This document shows positions 33,182 to 42,663 of a DNA stretch of 64,000 bases, piece by piece. The stretch is from positions 35,745 through 99,744 of the forward strand of contig VGCE01000007.1 in assembly GCA_016870155.1 (NCBI GenBank). Reading direction: 5' to 3'. Every line of letters begins with the position of its first letter. Position 1 is the stretch's first letter. The stretch comes from Actinomycetota bacterium. Lineage in GTDB: Bacteria > Actinomycetota > Thermoleophilia > Miltoncostaeales > Miltoncostaeaceae. The translations under genes were made by a program, and so were the position numbers. Below the pieces are notes generated by a model that was given only the letters and a program-made list of their open reading frames with translations, was not told where the DNA came from and made no database searches.

Positions 33182-33215
33182 CCCCTCGCGGGGCCAGGTA
33201 GCCTCACGCATCCTG

Positions 33216-33288
33216 GCCCCCATCGTCTAGCGGTCCAGGACGCCGCCCTTTCACGGCGGTAGCGCGGGTTCGAATCCCGCTGGGGGTA
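33216..33288 (+). tRNA. tRNA-Glu (TTC)
   Basis: Plus strand: acceptor GCCCCCA with TGGGGGT, anticodon loop CTTTCAC (anticodon TTC), T loop TTCGAAT. CCA not encoded. It abuts the stop of the convergent cupredoxin gene. Confidence 0.94.
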
Positions 33289-33633
33289 CTACGTCACCTT
33301 GATGGTCCCCTTCATGTTGCCCTTGTGCGGCGTGCACTCGTAACTCACCACGGTGCCCTTCCTCAGCGTCACCTTGATGGTCTTGGAGCCATTGGAGAAG
33401 AGCGGAGTGGCGGTGGAGCCCACCTTGAGGTTGTGCTCGACGCCGGATTTGTTTTCGTACTTGAACCTGTACGTGCCGGCCTTGAGCGTCTTCGGCATGC
33501 CGGTGAAGGCGAACGGGTTGTCCTTTGGAGTGGTGACCGTAATGATTTTCTGGCCCAGGGCGGGCGCGGCGGTGAGTGCCAGCGCGGCGGCCGTGGCGGC
33601 CCCGATCGCGACTGCGCGTGTGCGGATCGACAT
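33289..33633 (-). CDS. Plastocyanin-like cupredoxin, exported
   Basis: 114 aa: signal peptide (residues about 5-28), then a blue-copper fold with His in VEHNLK and the ligand triad Cys-x2-His-x3-Met (CTPHKGNM). All four type-1 copper ligands are present. It should be an electron carrier outside the membrane. The ATG at 33633 follows GAAAGGACGAG; a longer frame gives a poor signal. Confidence 0.9.
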   Translation of the reverse strand: MSIRTRAVAIGAATAAALALTAAPALGQKIITVTTPKDNPFAFTGMPKTLKAGTYRFKYENKSGVEHNLKVGSTATPLFSNGSKTIKVTLRKGTVVSYECTPHKGNMKGTIKVT

Positions 33634-33836
33634 ATCTCGTCCTTTCGCACTGTTGCGGTGAAACCCCCACGGTAGGCCCCTCATCGCCGCTGGTAAGGGG
33701 GTTCGGTCGCGGGACGTCCCGGCATGGGCGTGACGACCGTCCGTGAAGTCCCTCGAACCCCCGTCACCCGGTGCCTGCGTCCGTTCAGGTCTGGTGAAAT
33801 CTCCCTTGGTTCAAGCGCCACCAATCGAGAGGTTCC

Positions 33837-33956
33837 ATGGCAGATCTGCCGCCCATCCCGCCGATGCCGAAGTTCATGACCGCGTTCATCACCGCAACGG
33901 TGTGCGTGGTGATCGCCGTCATCGTGCTGATCTTGGTCTTCAACGCCGCCGGCTAG
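33837..33956 (+). CDS. 39-aa single-pass membrane microprotein
   Basis: MADLPPIPPMPKFM is followed by one hydrophobic helix (FITATVCVVIAVIVLILVF) and a short NAAG end. The start has GAGAGG 4 nt upstream. The N terminus is Pro-rich and short. It is not in an operon: the convergent crcB gene lies 30 nt away. Length and composition are typical of regulatory or structural small membrane proteins; function unknown. Confidence 0.6.
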   Translation: MADLPPIPPMPKFMTAFITATVCVVIAVIVLILVFNAAG

Positions 33957-33986
33957 GCCGGCTCCGCCCCCACCCGTCGCCGGCGC

Positions 33987-34355
33987 TCAGGCCAGCGCCA
34001 GCCCCAAGGTGAATCCTGCGGTGCCCACCACGAGGCCGCCGGCTGCCGGCACCACCAGGTTGAGCAGCGCGGTGTTCCAGCGTCGATCCACGGCCAGGGC
34101 TTCGGTCTCGGCCATCCACGTGGAGAACGTGGTGTAGCTGCCCAGGAACCCCGCGCCGAGGATGAGCACCAGGCCATGGCCCGGGTTCAGGCCCACGAGC
34201 ACCCCGAACAGGAACGTGCCGACGATGTTCACGGCGAGCACGCCCCACGGCGCGTGCAGGCCCAGGCCACGCGCCATCAGCCGCCCCGTGCCAAGCCTGG
34301 CGAGGGCCCCCAGCGCACCGGCCGGCGCCGCCAGCACCCACGAGAGCGCGCTCAC
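33987..34355 (-). CDS. crcB: Fluoride exporter CrcB/Fluc subunit
   Basis: 122 aa with four membrane helices and the Fluc signatures NIVGTFLFG and GFLGSYTTFSTW (central Na+ site region and Phe box). Fluc channels are dimers; a second crcB lies directly upstream and overlaps by 4 nt (GTGA), so this is probably half of a heterodimer as in other paired Fluc systems. Exports toxic fluoride. There is no room for a fluoride riboswitch in the 41-nt intergenic gap upstream of the pair. Confidence 0.92.
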   Translation of the reverse strand: MSALSWVLAAPAGALGALARLGTGRLMARGLGLHAPWGVLAVNIVGTFLFGVLVGLNPGHGLVLILGAGFLGSYTTFSTWMAETEALAVDRRWNTALLNLVVPAAGGLVVGTAGFTLGLALA

Positions 34356-34735
34356 CTGAGCACCCGCGCCATGACGCGCCGGGTGGCCACCACGGCGATG
34401 AGCCCCAGCACCACCGTGGCCGCGACGTAGAGCACGGCCGTGGCCGACATGCCCCGGCGCATCAGGCCCAAAGCCTCGAGCTGGATTCCCGAGAACGTGG
34501 TGAGCGATCCGCAGAAGCCCACGGCCGCAAGCGGATGGAGCCAGTGGGGCAGGGATGGGCGCCAGGCGATCATCGCCGCCACCGCGGCGAGCAGCACGGT
34601 GCCCACGATGTTCACGACCAGAGTGCCGAGCGGCCAGCTCTCGCTGGGTAGCCCCTCGGCCAGGCCAGCACGCACGAGGGCGCCGATGGCTCCGCCCACG
34701 GCGATGGCGACAAGGGCCGCAGCACGGGGACTCAT
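34352..34735 (-). CDS. crcB: Fluoride exporter CrcB/Fluc subunit
   Basis: 127 aa, four helices, motifs GALVRAGLAEG, NIVGTVLLA and GFCGSLTTFSG, clearly paralogous to the next gene. First gene of the pair; the start ATG at 34735 is 41 nt from the divergent ABC binding protein gene. Confidence 0.92.
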   Translation of the reverse strand: MSPRAAALVAIAVGGAIGALVRAGLAEGLPSESWPLGTLVVNIVGTVLLAAVAAMIAWRPSLPHWLHPLAAVGFCGSLTTFSGIQLEALGLMRRGMSATAVLYVAATVVLGLIAVVATRRVMARVLR

Positions 34736-34776
34736 TCCGCCAGCCTAACCGCGCGTCGCGTACCATCGCGCCTCTC

Positions 34777-35892
34777 ATGGACCGCCGCGTATCTCTCGCA
34801 GCCGCCCTGGCCATCCCGGCGCTGGGCCTTGCCCTGGCAACCCCCGCATCGGCGGCCCACCGGCCCATCGAGGCCGTCGGCGGATCGCTGGCGTCGATGA
34901 CCGGATCGGCGAGCCCCTACGGCATTTCGCAGGCGCGCGGCGCCGCGCTGGCGGCATCCGAGACCCGCGGCCAGCCGGTGTGCGTGCGGCTGCACCTGGC
35001 CGATGATCAGTCGGCCAACCAGATGGCCGCCCACCAGATGACCGGCTTCGTGGGTGCGCGGGTGTCCGCGGTGCTGGGGCCCACGCTCTCGGGCGTGGCG
35101 GCGGCGGCCGACCCCATCGCGGGTGCCGCGGGAATCCCCGTGCTCGGGGTCACCAACGCCACGCTCGACCTCGCGGCGGCGGGCCCCACGTTCTGGCGCG
35201 TGAGCCTGTCCGAGAACCGGCTCATTCCCGCATCGGTGGCGTATGCCAACGACAAGCGCGACATCACCACGGCGTCACTGGTATCGGTGAGCAGTGACGG
35301 GTACTCCGAGGGCGCGGCCCAGGCGTTCCGCTCCGCGGCTGCCGATCAGGGAATCCGCCTGCTCGCCGATGTCACCATGCCCGCGGGCAGCGGGCGCGCA
35401 GACCAGCTCATCGCCCAGGCGGTGGCACCCGGGCCGCAGGCCATCTTCTTCGCGGCGCGCAGCGCCGACGCCGCCAGCCTCGCGGTGGCGGCCGCGGGCT
35501 CGTCGCTGATGAAGGTGGGGGGCAACGGCTACAACACGCCCGACGTGCTCACGGCGGCGGGATCAGCCACCGACGGCTTCATCGTGAGTGCCTCATGGAA
35601 CCCCAACAAGCGCGACGCCGCCAGCCGGGCCTTCGTGCGCGACTACCGCGCCAAGTACCGCTCCGCCCCGGACGCGTTCGCGGCGCAGGGCTACGGCGGG
35701 GTGCAGCTGCTGGCCGCTGCCGCCGGCGCCGGGCACGGCGGGGCGCCCGATCGCGTGCTGGCGGGGCTCCGACGGGTGCGGGCGGTGCCGTCGGTGCTCG
35801 GCACCATGCGGTTCATACCCGGCGTGCGCGAGGCTGTATACCCCGCCACCGTTCAGGTGGTGCAGGGCGGTCGGCTGCTGCTGGCGCCCTAG
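34777..35892 (+). CDS. ABC transporter substrate-binding protein (LivJ-like, type 1 periplasmic fold)
   Basis: Signal peptide (1-25), then a two-lobe Leu/Ile/Val-binding type protein: GPTLSGVAAAADPIAGAAGI with VLGVTNAT, VSSDGYSEGAAQAF, and GGNGYNTPDVLTAAG and YGGVQLLAAAA. No permease or ATPase gene is adjacent, so partners lie elsewhere or it is a sensor. 371 aa is normal. It probably binds an amino acid or a small organic ligand. Confidence 0.85.
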   Translation: MDRRVSLAAALAIPALGLALATPASAAHRPIEAVGGSLASMTGSASPYGISQARGAALAASETRGQPVCVRLHLADDQSANQMAAHQMTGFVGARVSAVLGPTLSGVAAAADPIAGAAGIPVLGVTNATLDLAAAGPTFWRVSLSENRLIPASVAYANDKRDITTASLVSVSSDGYSEGAAQAFRSAAADQGIRLLADVTMPAGSGRADQLIAQAVAPGPQAIFFAARSADAASLAVAAAGSSLMKVGGNGYNTPDVLTAAGSATDGFIVSASWNPNKRDAASRAFVRDYRAKYRSAPDAFAAQGYGGVQLLAAAAGAGHGGAPDRVLAGLRRVRAVPSVLGTMRFIPGVREAVYPATVQVVQGGRLLLAP

Positions 35893-35913
35893 CGGCCCGG
35901 CCGCCGGGCGCGG

Positions 35914-36336
35914 TCAGGCCTCGATGCCCGCAGCCACCCGGCGCTTGACCCGGGCCAGCATGCCAGCCATGCCGCGCATGCGAAGCGGGGTCACCAGCTC
36001 CTCGAGCCCCATCGACAGGTAGAAGTCGTTGGGGGTGGCCAGCACCTCCTCGGGGCTGGCGCCGTCGAGGCCCTCGTGCAGCACGGCGGCGAAGCCGCGG
36101 GAGGTGGGCGCCTCCATGGGCGCGTCGAAGAACAGCCGCACCTCCACCGGCTGCACCTCCACCGCGAGGAACAGCGGCGCCTGGCACTCCTCCACCGGCT
36201 CCATGCTGTCGCGGTCTTCCACCAGGCGGTCGGGTAGCGGTGGCAGGGAGTTGGCGAAGTCGAGCAGCAGCGGCAGGCGGAGCTCCTTCGGCGTGTCCGC
36301 GAACTCCTCGACGATCTCGTGAAGCTTGTCCCTCAC
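35914..36336 (-). CDS. SufE family protein
   Basis: 140 aa with the SufE core: helix [26 protein letters not shown], then the sulfur-accepting Cys in [10 protein letters not shown], and a late [14 protein letters not shown]. Transfers sulfur from a cysteine desulfurase, or, here, may accept it from the adjacent rhodanese. GTG at 36336 overlaps the sseA stop (GTGA). The same pair (sseA and a SufE-like gene) occurs in mycobacteria. Confidence 0.87.
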   Translation of the reverse strand: MRDKLHEIVEEFADTPKELRLPLLLDFANSLPPLPDRLVEDRDSMEPVEECQAPLFLAVEVQPVEVRLFFDAPMEAPTSRGFAAVLHEGLDGASPEEVLATPNDFYLSMGLEELVTPLRMRGMAGMLARVKRRVAAGIEA

Positions 36337-37208
36337 TTCTCGATCGGCACGCGCACGGCGTTGCCCCATTCCACCCACGAGCCGTCGTAGTTGCGCACCT
36401 GGTCGAAGCCCAGCAGGTGGGTGAGCACGAACCAGGTGTGGCTGGATCGCTCGCCGATGCGGCAGTAGGCGATCACGTCGTCGCCCTTGTCGAGTCCGAT
36501 CTCGCCCTCGTAGATGGCGCGCAGTTCGTCCACCGGAAGGAACGTACCGTCGTCCTCATCCGCCGCGCGGCGCCACGGCACGTTGGCGGCGGTGGGGATG
36601 TGCCCGCCGCGAATGGCGCCCTCCTGCGGGTACTCGGGCATGTGCAGCAGCTCGCCCGAGAACTCCCCGGGCGAGCGCACGTCCACCAGCTTGCCGTTGC
36701 CGATGTGGGCGAGTACCTGCTCGCGGTAGGCGCGGATCACGCTGTCGTCGCGCTCGGTCACCGGGTAGTCGGCCGGAGCGGGGGAGGGCACGTCGGTGGT
36801 GATCGGGCGGCCTTCGTTCACCCACTTCTTGCGGCCGCCGTCGAGCAGGCGCACGTCGGCGTGCCCGAAAAGCGAGGTGACCCACAGGGCGTACGACGCC
36901 CACCAATTGTTCTGGTCGCCGTAGAAGACGATGGTGGTGTCGGGCGTGATGCCCTTCGCCGACATCAACTTCGAGAAGCCCTTGGCATCCACGTAGTCGC
37001 GGGTGAGCGGGTCGTTCAGGTCGAGGTGCCAGTCGATCTTGACGGCGCCGGGGATGTGCCCGGTGTCGTACAGCAGCACGTCCTCGTCGCTCTCCGCCAC
37101 GACCAGCCCGGGGTCGCCCAGGTGGGCCTCGAGCCACTCGGTGGTGACCATCCGCTCGGGGTGGGCGTAGGCCTTGATCTTCGGGTCCTGATCGTACTCA
37201 ACCGGCAT
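36333..37208 (-). CDS. sseA: Thiosulfate/3-mercaptopyruvate sulfurtransferase (tandem rhodanese)
   Basis: 291 aa with two rhodanese domains. The second contains the catalytic Cys in [15 protein letters not shown]; the first is inactive (residues 25-140, [13 protein letters not shown] at its end). The CRIGERSSH loop matches actinobacterial SseA. It moves sulfane sulfur, linking to SufE downstream. The ATG at 37208 follows GGAGG. The M15 peptidase gene lies 58 nt upstream on the same strand. Confidence 0.9.
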   Translation of the reverse strand: MPVEYDQDPKIKAYAHPERMVTTEWLEAHLGDPGLVVAESDEDVLLYDTGHIPGAVKIDWHLDLNDPLTRDYVDAKGFSKLMSAKGITPDTTIVFYGDQNNWWASYALWVTSLFGHADVRLLDGGRKKWVNEGRPITTDVPSPAPADYPVTERDDSVIRAYREQVLAHIGNGKLVDVRSPGEFSGELLHMPEYPQEGAIRGGHIPTAANVPWRRAADEDDGTFLPVDELRAIYEGEIGLDKGDDVIAYCRIGERSSHTWFVLTHLLGFDQVRNYDGSWVEWGNAVRVPIEK

Positions 37209-37266
37209 TGGGTGGCCTCCTCGGCGTGGCGTCTGCGCTCAGCGCGGTGCGTAGTATTGCAAGTGC

Positions 37267-37923
37267 CTAGCCGCCGTCGGCGGAGAAGTGCTGGTAGTCC
37301 TTGGTTCCCGACCAGCGCCCGCCCCAGTCCCAGCCCTCGCGGTCGAACGCGCGCACCAGCGCGCCGCCCTCCACCGCCACGCCGGGGCGCGGCGTGCGCT
37401 TCACGAATGGCCTGCTGGCCGTGTGGTACACCACCCCGCCTGGCTCCACCCAGGGGTTCTCGATGGGGTTGATGTCAATTGCCCTGCCGTAGGCGTGGTT
37501 GCTCCAGCGCCCGCTGCCGGTGGCCTTGCGGCAGTTGAAGGCCGATGTGTTGTCGGCCTCGATCGAGTTGAAGTCGCTGCCCCCGTACTTCTCGATGGGC
37601 TCGATCTTCCTCACGGGCACCCCGTCGCGGTACAGGCTGCGGAAGATGCGCACCACGGCCGGGGCGACGCCCTCGTGCACCACCAGGGTGCCGGTGGCCT
37701 CGCCGCCGCCGAACGTGCGGTGGGTTACCCGCACGGCGCGCAGATCATCCGGCCCCACCGGGCAGCCCTTGCGCCATACCGACGGCGTCATGGCCTTGCG
37801 CTGCGCGGGGGAGATCTGCGAGATGCGCGATTCGTACCCGGCGAGCGCGGTGGGGGCGATCGCGGCGAGGGCCACGGCGCAGGTGGCCGTGAGCCCGATG
37901 AGAGAGGCGATGGACGTGCGCAT
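37267..37923 (-). CDS. M15 family D-Ala-D-Ala/L-Ala-D-Glu peptidase, exported
   Basis: 218 aa. Signal peptide (residues 4-28). Zinc-binding M15 motifs: SNHAYGRAIDINP (H-x6-D) and the late DYQHFSAD (His), with Arg in VRIFRSLYRDGVP. The layout fits the M15C group of peptidoglycan peptidases. ATG at 37923 (an upstream ATG at 37933 is close). It lies downstream of nhaA on the same strand. Confidence 0.87.
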   Translation of the reverse strand: MRTSIASLIGLTATCAVALAAIAPTALAGYESRISQISPAQRKAMTPSVWRKGCPVGPDDLRAVRVTHRTFGGGEATGTLVVHEGVAPAVVRIFRSLYRDGVPVRKIEPIEKYGGSDFNSIEADNTSAFNCRKATGSGRWSNHAYGRAIDINPIENPWVEPGGVVYHTASRPFVKRTPRPGVAVEGGALVRAFDREGWDWGGRWSGTKDYQHFSADGG

Positions 37924-37970
37924 GGGCGGCATGTTCGCCGGTGCGCGGGCGTATCCCCCCCGCGCGCGGT

Positions 37971-39320
37971 TCAGGCGGACCGCGACCGCCGGCCGAGCAG
38001 CCACAGCACGAGGGCCCCCGCGACGGCAGCGAGCACCGATCCCGCCAGCACGCCGATGCGCGCCGCGTCGGCCAGCGATGGGTCGTCGAATGCGAGATCG
38101 GTGATGAACAGCGAGACGGTGAAGCCGATTCCCGCCACCAGGCCGATGCCGAGCATCTGGCCCCACCGTGCGCCGGATGGCATTCGGCCCACGCCCATCC
38201 GGATGGCCATCCATGCCCCCAGGGGGATTCCCACGGCCTTGCCGATGAGCAGGCCGAGCCCCACGCCCAGCGCGGCGCCGACCGCGCCGTCGGCCGACAG
38301 GGCGCCGGCTCCGAACACGATGCCCGCGTTGGCCAGCGCGAAGATGGGCAGGATCACGAACGAGGTCCACGGGTGCAGGGCGTGCACCGCGCGTGTGAGC
38401 GGTGAGACCGCCTGGCGCGAGAGCTCGGCCAGGTGCATCCACGACTCGCTCTCGGCGTCCGGCCCCGCAGGCGCATCGGAGGTCTCGTCGGCCACGCGGT
38501 GTGCCTCGGCCGACACCGCCGCCGGGCGCTGCAGGGGCACGGCGGGGGTGAGCAGCCCCACGGCCACCCCGGCGATGGTGGCGTGCACCCCCGACGCCGC
38601 CGTGAACGCCCACGCCAGGATTCCCAGCGCCACGTACGGCACGCGCGCCTGCACGTGCAGGCGCGTGAGCACCCAGAAGGCCACGAGCGCCACGATGGCG
38701 GCCGCCAGCCACGCGGCCTGTATCCCGCTGGAGTACGCGATGGCGATCACGATGATGGCGCCGATGTCGTCGATCACCGCCACCCCGAGCAGGAACGCCC
38801 ACAGAGCGGGTGGAACGCGTGACCTGAGGGCGGCGAGCACCGCCAGCGCGAATGCGACGTCGGTGGCCATGGGGATTCCCCAGCCGTCCTGCGCCGCTCC
38901 ACCGGCGGTGAACGCCAGGTAGATGGCCGCCGGCAGCAGCATGCCGCCCAGCGCTGCGGCGAACGGCACGGCGGCGGCCTTGGGCGTCGAGAGCTCGCCC
39001 ACCGCGAGCTCGCGCTTCACCTCGAGTCCGATGAGCAGGAAGAACAGCGTCATCAGGCCGTCGTTGACCACCTTGGCCAGGTCGGTGTCGAGCACGCTGC
39101 CATCCGCGCCGAGCGTGATGGGCGTCGACCAGAACGCCTCGTATCCCGACGTATCCACGTTCGCCCACACGAGGGCGACGATGGTGGCCAGCAGCAGGGC
39201 GGCGCCACCGGCGGCCTCCCACGCCATGAACGACCTGATGGGTCCTGCCACCAGTCGCGCCGATGCACGGGGCGATCGCGACCAGCTCGGGATGATGCGG
39301 TCCTCAGGATCTGACTCCAC
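37971..39320 (-). CDS. nhaA: Na+/H+ antiporter NhaA
   Basis: Membrane antiporter of 449 aa with the NhaA signatures FFLLIGLEVKRE, MATDVAFALAVLA, the two ion-binding aspartates in GVAVIDDIGAI and a C-terminal GIGFTVSLFITDLAF. A 45-aa charged loop (RVADETSDAPAGPDAESESW) is inserted in the middle, as in other actinobacterial NhaA. The GTG at 39320 is selected; longer frames run into the divergent nuclease promoter. Confidence 0.93.
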   Translation of the reverse strand: MESDPEDRIIPSWSRSPRASARLVAGPIRSFMAWEAAGGAALLLATIVALVWANVDTSGYEAFWSTPITLGADGSVLDTDLAKVVNDGLMTLFFLLIGLEVKRELAVGELSTPKAAAVPFAAALGGMLLPAAIYLAFTAGGAAQDGWGIPMATDVAFALAVLAALRSRVPPALWAFLLGVAVIDDIGAIIVIAIAYSSGIQAAWLAAAIVALVAFWVLTRLHVQARVPYVALGILAWAFTAASGVHATIAGVAVGLLTPAVPLQRPAAVSAEAHRVADETSDAPAGPDAESESWMHLAELSRQAVSPLTRAVHALHPWTSFVILPIFALANAGIVFGAGALSADGAVGAALGVGLGLLIGKAVGIPLGAWMAIRMGVGRMPSGARWGQMLGIGLVAGIGFTVSLFITDLAFDDPSLADAARIGVLAGSVLAAVAGALVLWLLGRRSRSA

Positions 39321-39361
39321 CTGAGCAGGATATTCAGTTCTGCTGATACACCTACGTGACA

Positions 39362-40135
39362 ATGATTCCGGGGAGTTCACGAACGGCATGCGTCGCCGTG
39401 GCCGCAATGGTCGGCCTGGCGGCATGCGGCTTCGCGGTTGCGTCGGCGCATGCCGCCTCGCCCGTCGTGCTGCGGGGCACCGTCACCAAGGTGGTGGACG
39501 GCGACACCATCAAGTTCCAGTCACGCGGGTTCGAGAGCACCATGCGGCTGATCGGCATCGACACGCCCGAGACCAAGCGGCCGGGCTACCCGGTGCAGTG
39601 CGGCGGGCCTGCTGCCTCGGCCGAAGCCGCCCGCCTGCTTCCGGTGGGCACGGCGATACGGGTGGAGAGCGACCCCTCGCAGGACGCCCGCGACAAGTAC
39701 AACCGGTTCCTCGGCTACGTGTATGCGGGCAACGCGGGCGGCGCGCGCGGATCGGTGAACTACCGCCTGGTGCGCACGGGCTTCGCGAAGACCTACGTAT
39801 ACGGGGCGATCCCCTTCCGCTACGCCGGGGCGTTCCTCGGGGCCGAGATCCGGGCGAAGAAGTCGCGCATCGGCGTGTGGGGGCCACCGTGCAATGGTGA
39901 CACCACCAAGCCGCAGTACGGCGGCGGTGCTTCGTCTGGCGCCGGCGCGGGGTCGGCCGCCGGTGCGGCGTCCGGGCGCTGCGATCCGAACTACTCCGGG
40001 GCGTGCATCCCCTCGCCGCCTCCCGACCTCGACTGCTCCGACATCACCGCGCGCAGGTTCCGCGTGGTGGGCACCGACATCCACCGCTTCGACAGCGATG
40101 GCGATGGCATCGCCTGCGAGGGCGCCCGACGCTAG
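39362..40135 (+). CDS. Secreted thermonuclease-like (SNase) protein with C-terminal Excalibur domain
   Basis: Signal peptide (residues about 8-33), SNase fold (VTKVVDGDTIKF, RLIGIDTPETKRPG, catalytic Arg in IDTPE context and later KYNRFLGYVY), a Ser/Gly/Ala linker and an Excalibur motif (DSDGDGIACE), which is calcium-binding. Start ATG at 39362 or GTG at 39356. It likely degrades extracellular nucleic acid in a Ca-dependent way. Confidence 0.9.
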   Translation: MIPGSSRTACVAVAAMVGLAACGFAVASAHAASPVVLRGTVTKVVDGDTIKFQSRGFESTMRLIGIDTPETKRPGYPVQCGGPAASAEAARLLPVGTAIRVESDPSQDARDKYNRFLGYVYAGNAGGARGSVNYRLVRTGFAKTYVYGAIPFRYAGAFLGAEIRAKKSRIGVWGPPCNGDTTKPQYGGGASSGAGAGSAAGAASGRCDPNYSGACIPSPPPDLDCSDITARRFRVVGTDIHRFDSDGDGIACEGARR

Positions 40136-40147
40136 GGCGCCCGTTGC

Positions 40148-41983
40148 CTAGGCGCGTGCGGTTACCCTGCTGCCGTTGGGTGCCCAGCGCGCCGCCGCGC
40201 CGCCCTTGCTGCCAAGGTTCCAGGCCGAGTTGACGAGTCCCACGTGCGAGAACGCCTGGGGGAAGTTGCCGAGCATGCGCCCGGTGATGGGGTCCCACTG
40301 CTCGGCCATGAGCCCCACGTCGTTGCGCAGCGTGAGCAGGCGCTCGAACAGCACCCGGGCCTCGTCGTACCGACCGGCCATGGCGAGGTTGTCCACCAGC
40401 CAGTACGTGCACAGCAAGAACGCGCCCTCGCCCGCGGGCAGACCGTCCACGCCCTCGCTGTCGACATCCGTGTAACGCATCACCAGGCCGTCTCGCGTGA
40501 GGTCGCGCTGGATGGCGTCCATCGTGCCGATCACGCGCGGGTCGTCGGCCGGCAGGAACCCCACCAGGGGGATCATCAGAAGGCTGGCGTCCAGGCGTGA
40601 CACGTCGTAGGCCTGCACGAATGATCCGAGCTCGGCGTTGAAGCCCTCGCGGCACACCTCGTCGTGGATCTCCTGCCGGATGGCCTTCCAGCGATCGACC
40701 GGGCCCTCGAGACCGGATTCCTCCACCGCGCAGATGGCACGGTCGAAGGCCACCCACGCCATGATCTTCGAGTGGGTGAAGTGCCGCCGCGGCCCCCGGA
40801 CCTCCCAGATGCCCTCGTCGGGCTCATGCCAGCGCGACTCCAGGGCGTCCATCAGCGCGGTCTCGAGCGACCAGGCGTCGGGGTCGGGCTCCACGCCGAT
40901 GCGCCGCGCCACGTGCAGCGAGTCCATGAGCTCGCCGTAGACGTCGAGCTGGAACTGGTCGACAGCCGCATTGCCCACGCGCACGGGGCGCGATGCCGCG
41001 TAGCCCGGGAGCCACGGCACCTCCCATTCGGCAAGGCGTCGCTCGCCCGCCGCGCCGTACATGATCTGGATGTCCTCGGGGTCGCCGGCAACCGCGCGCA
41101 GCAGCCAGTCGCGCCAGGCCACGGCCTCGCGCGTGTAGCCGCCGAGCATCAGCGCGTACAGCGTGAACGATGCGTCGCGCAGCCAGGCGAACCTGTAGTC
41201 CCAGTTGCGCACTCCGCCGAGTCGCTCAGGCAGCGACGTGGTGGCCGCCGCGATGATGGCGCCGGTGGGCGCGTACGAGAGCGCCTTCAGCGTGATCAGC
41301 GAGCGGATCACCGGCTCGCGCCACTCACCCTCGAAGGGGCACCGCGAGCTCCAGCCCTCCCACCACGACAGCGACTCGGCCAGCGCGTGCTCGGGCTCGG
41401 GGCCCGCGGGCGCCGGAAGGTGGGATTCGTGGTGGTTGAGGGTCATGCCGATGCGCTGGCCCGGCTTCACCGTGAAGCGGGCCACCATGTCGCCCTCGAT
41501 GCGGCCGTGGTGCACCGGCGACACCAGCCGCATGGCCTCGGGCCCGCAGATGAGGTCTGCGCCCTCGGGCAGGTGGCGTACCCACGGGCGGGTGTGGCCG
41601 TACTCGAAGCGCGCCGAGACCTCCGACTCCATGGGCACCACGCCCTCAACGCCCTCGACGATGCGCACGATGCACGGCCCGCTGGGCTCGGACGACATGA
41701 AGTCGACGAGGCGCACCGTGCCCTCGGCGGCCACCAGGGTGGTCTCGAGCACGAGGGTCTCACCGACGTACCGCCGCGATGACGATCGCACCCTCGACTG
41801 CGGGCTGATGCGCCACTCGCCGTTGTCATCGGTGCCCAGCAGCGAGCAGAACACGGCCGGCCCGTCAAACCGCGGCGTGCAGAACCAGTCGATGGCCCCG
41901 TCGCGGGCCACCAGCGCACACGTGCGCTTGTCGCCGATCAGCGCGTGGTCCTCAATGGATCGAGCAGGGTTCACGCGCGCCAC
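40148..41983 (-). CDS. Glycoside hydrolase family 15 enzyme (trehalase/glucoamylase-like)
   Basis: 611 aa, (alpha/alpha)6 barrel after a beta-rich N-terminal domain. The family features are NWDYRFAWLRDASFTL, catalytic Glu in DEGIWEVRG, then FTHSKIMAWVAFDRA and the second catalytic Glu in AEQWDP. Sequence style is that of mycobacterial trehalases of GH15 rather than starch glucoamylases. It is cytoplasmic (no signal). GTG start at 41983. Confidence 0.92.
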   Translation of the reverse strand: MARVNPARSIEDHALIGDKRTCALVARDGAIDWFCTPRFDGPAVFCSLLGTDDNGEWRISPQSRVRSSSRRYVGETLVLETTLVAAEGTVRLVDFMSSEPSGPCIVRIVEGVEGVVPMESEVSARFEYGHTRPWVRHLPEGADLICGPEAMRLVSPVHHGRIEGDMVARFTVKPGQRIGMTLNHHESHLPAPAGPEPEHALAESLSWWEGWSSRCPFEGEWREPVIRSLITLKALSYAPTGAIIAAATTSLPERLGGVRNWDYRFAWLRDASFTLYALMLGGYTREAVAWRDWLLRAVAGDPEDIQIMYGAAGERRLAEWEVPWLPGYAASRPVRVGNAAVDQFQLDVYGELMDSLHVARRIGVEPDPDAWSLETALMDALESRWHEPDEGIWEVRGPRRHFTHSKIMAWVAFDRAICAVEESGLEGPVDRWKAIRQEIHDEVCREGFNAELGSFVQAYDVSRLDASLLMIPLVGFLPADDPRVIGTMDAIQRDLTRDGLVMRYTDVDSEGVDGLPAGEGAFLLCTYWLVDNLAMAGRYDEARVLFERLLTLRNDVGLMAEQWDPITGRMLGNFPQAFSHVGLVNSAWNLGSKGGAAARWAPNGSRVTARA

Positions 41984-42021
41984 TATCCCAGATGCACCGG
42001 CGTATGCGGCACCATTGCGGT

Positions 42022-42663
42022 ATGGACGTTCATTTCGCGCATGGTCCCGACGACATGCTCACATGGATCGCATCGGACCCCGGTTTCATGCAGCGGGCAT
42101 CGCACGCGCTGCTGGCGGGCGATCGCACGTGGCTGGTGGACCCCGTGGATCACCCCGACGTGCGCGCCCGCCTGGCATCGCTGCCGCCCGTGGCCGGCGT
42201 GCTGCAGCTGCTCGACCGCCACGGGCGCGACTGCGCCGGGATGGCCTGCGACCTCGGCGTGCCCCTGTTGGTTACCCCTCGGCACGCCGTGGACGGCGCC
42301 CCGTTCGAGGTGCTGGTGGTGCGCGATTCCCGCGGCTGGCACGAGTCGGCGCTGTGGTGGCCCGATCGGCTGGCGCTGGTGGTGGCCGAGGCCGTGGGCA
42401 CGCCGCCGTACTTCCGCTCGCGCCCGGATCAGGTGATCGGCCCGCATCCGTTCATGCGCGCGCGCCCGCCCCGGGTGCTCGAGGGATACCCCGCGCATCA
42501 TGTGCTGATGGGGCATGGGCACCCGGTGCACCGCGATGACGCCGGCGCGCTGGTGGATGCGGCCATCGCGCATGCGCGCGGCAGCACGCCCCGGTGGCTT
42601 GCGTCACTGGCCACGGGCTCCGTTCGGCGATCCGACCGGCGGTCGCCTATCGTCACCGGCTGA
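42022..42663 (+). CDS. Metallo-beta-lactamase-fold-like protein with lost metal site
   Basis: 213 aa. MBL-like order: an early DPVDHPDVRARLA segment, VLQLLDRHGRDCAGMACDLG in the place of the HxHxDH motif, and HHVLMGHGHPV near the end. In the key motif, His1 is Arg, His2 is Gly and His3 is Cys; only Asp remains. The enzyme is therefore probably not a normal binuclear hydrolase. Its stop overlaps the next ATG (TGATG). Confidence 0.6.
   Translation: MDVHFAHGPDDMLTWIASDPGFMQRASHALLAGDRTWLVDPVDHPDVRARLASLPPVAGVLQLLDRHGRDCAGMACDLGVPLLVTPRHAVDGAPFEVLVVRDSRGWHESALWWPDRLALVVAEAVGTPPYFRSRPDQVIGPHPFMRARPPRVLEGYPAHHVLMGHGHPVHRDDAGALVDAAIAHARGSTPRWLASLATGSVRRSDRRSPIVTG

Noticed and set aside
34736..34776. 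Fluoride riboswitch before the crcB pair
   Set aside because: Only 41 nt separate the crcB start from the divergent gene; too short and no motif.
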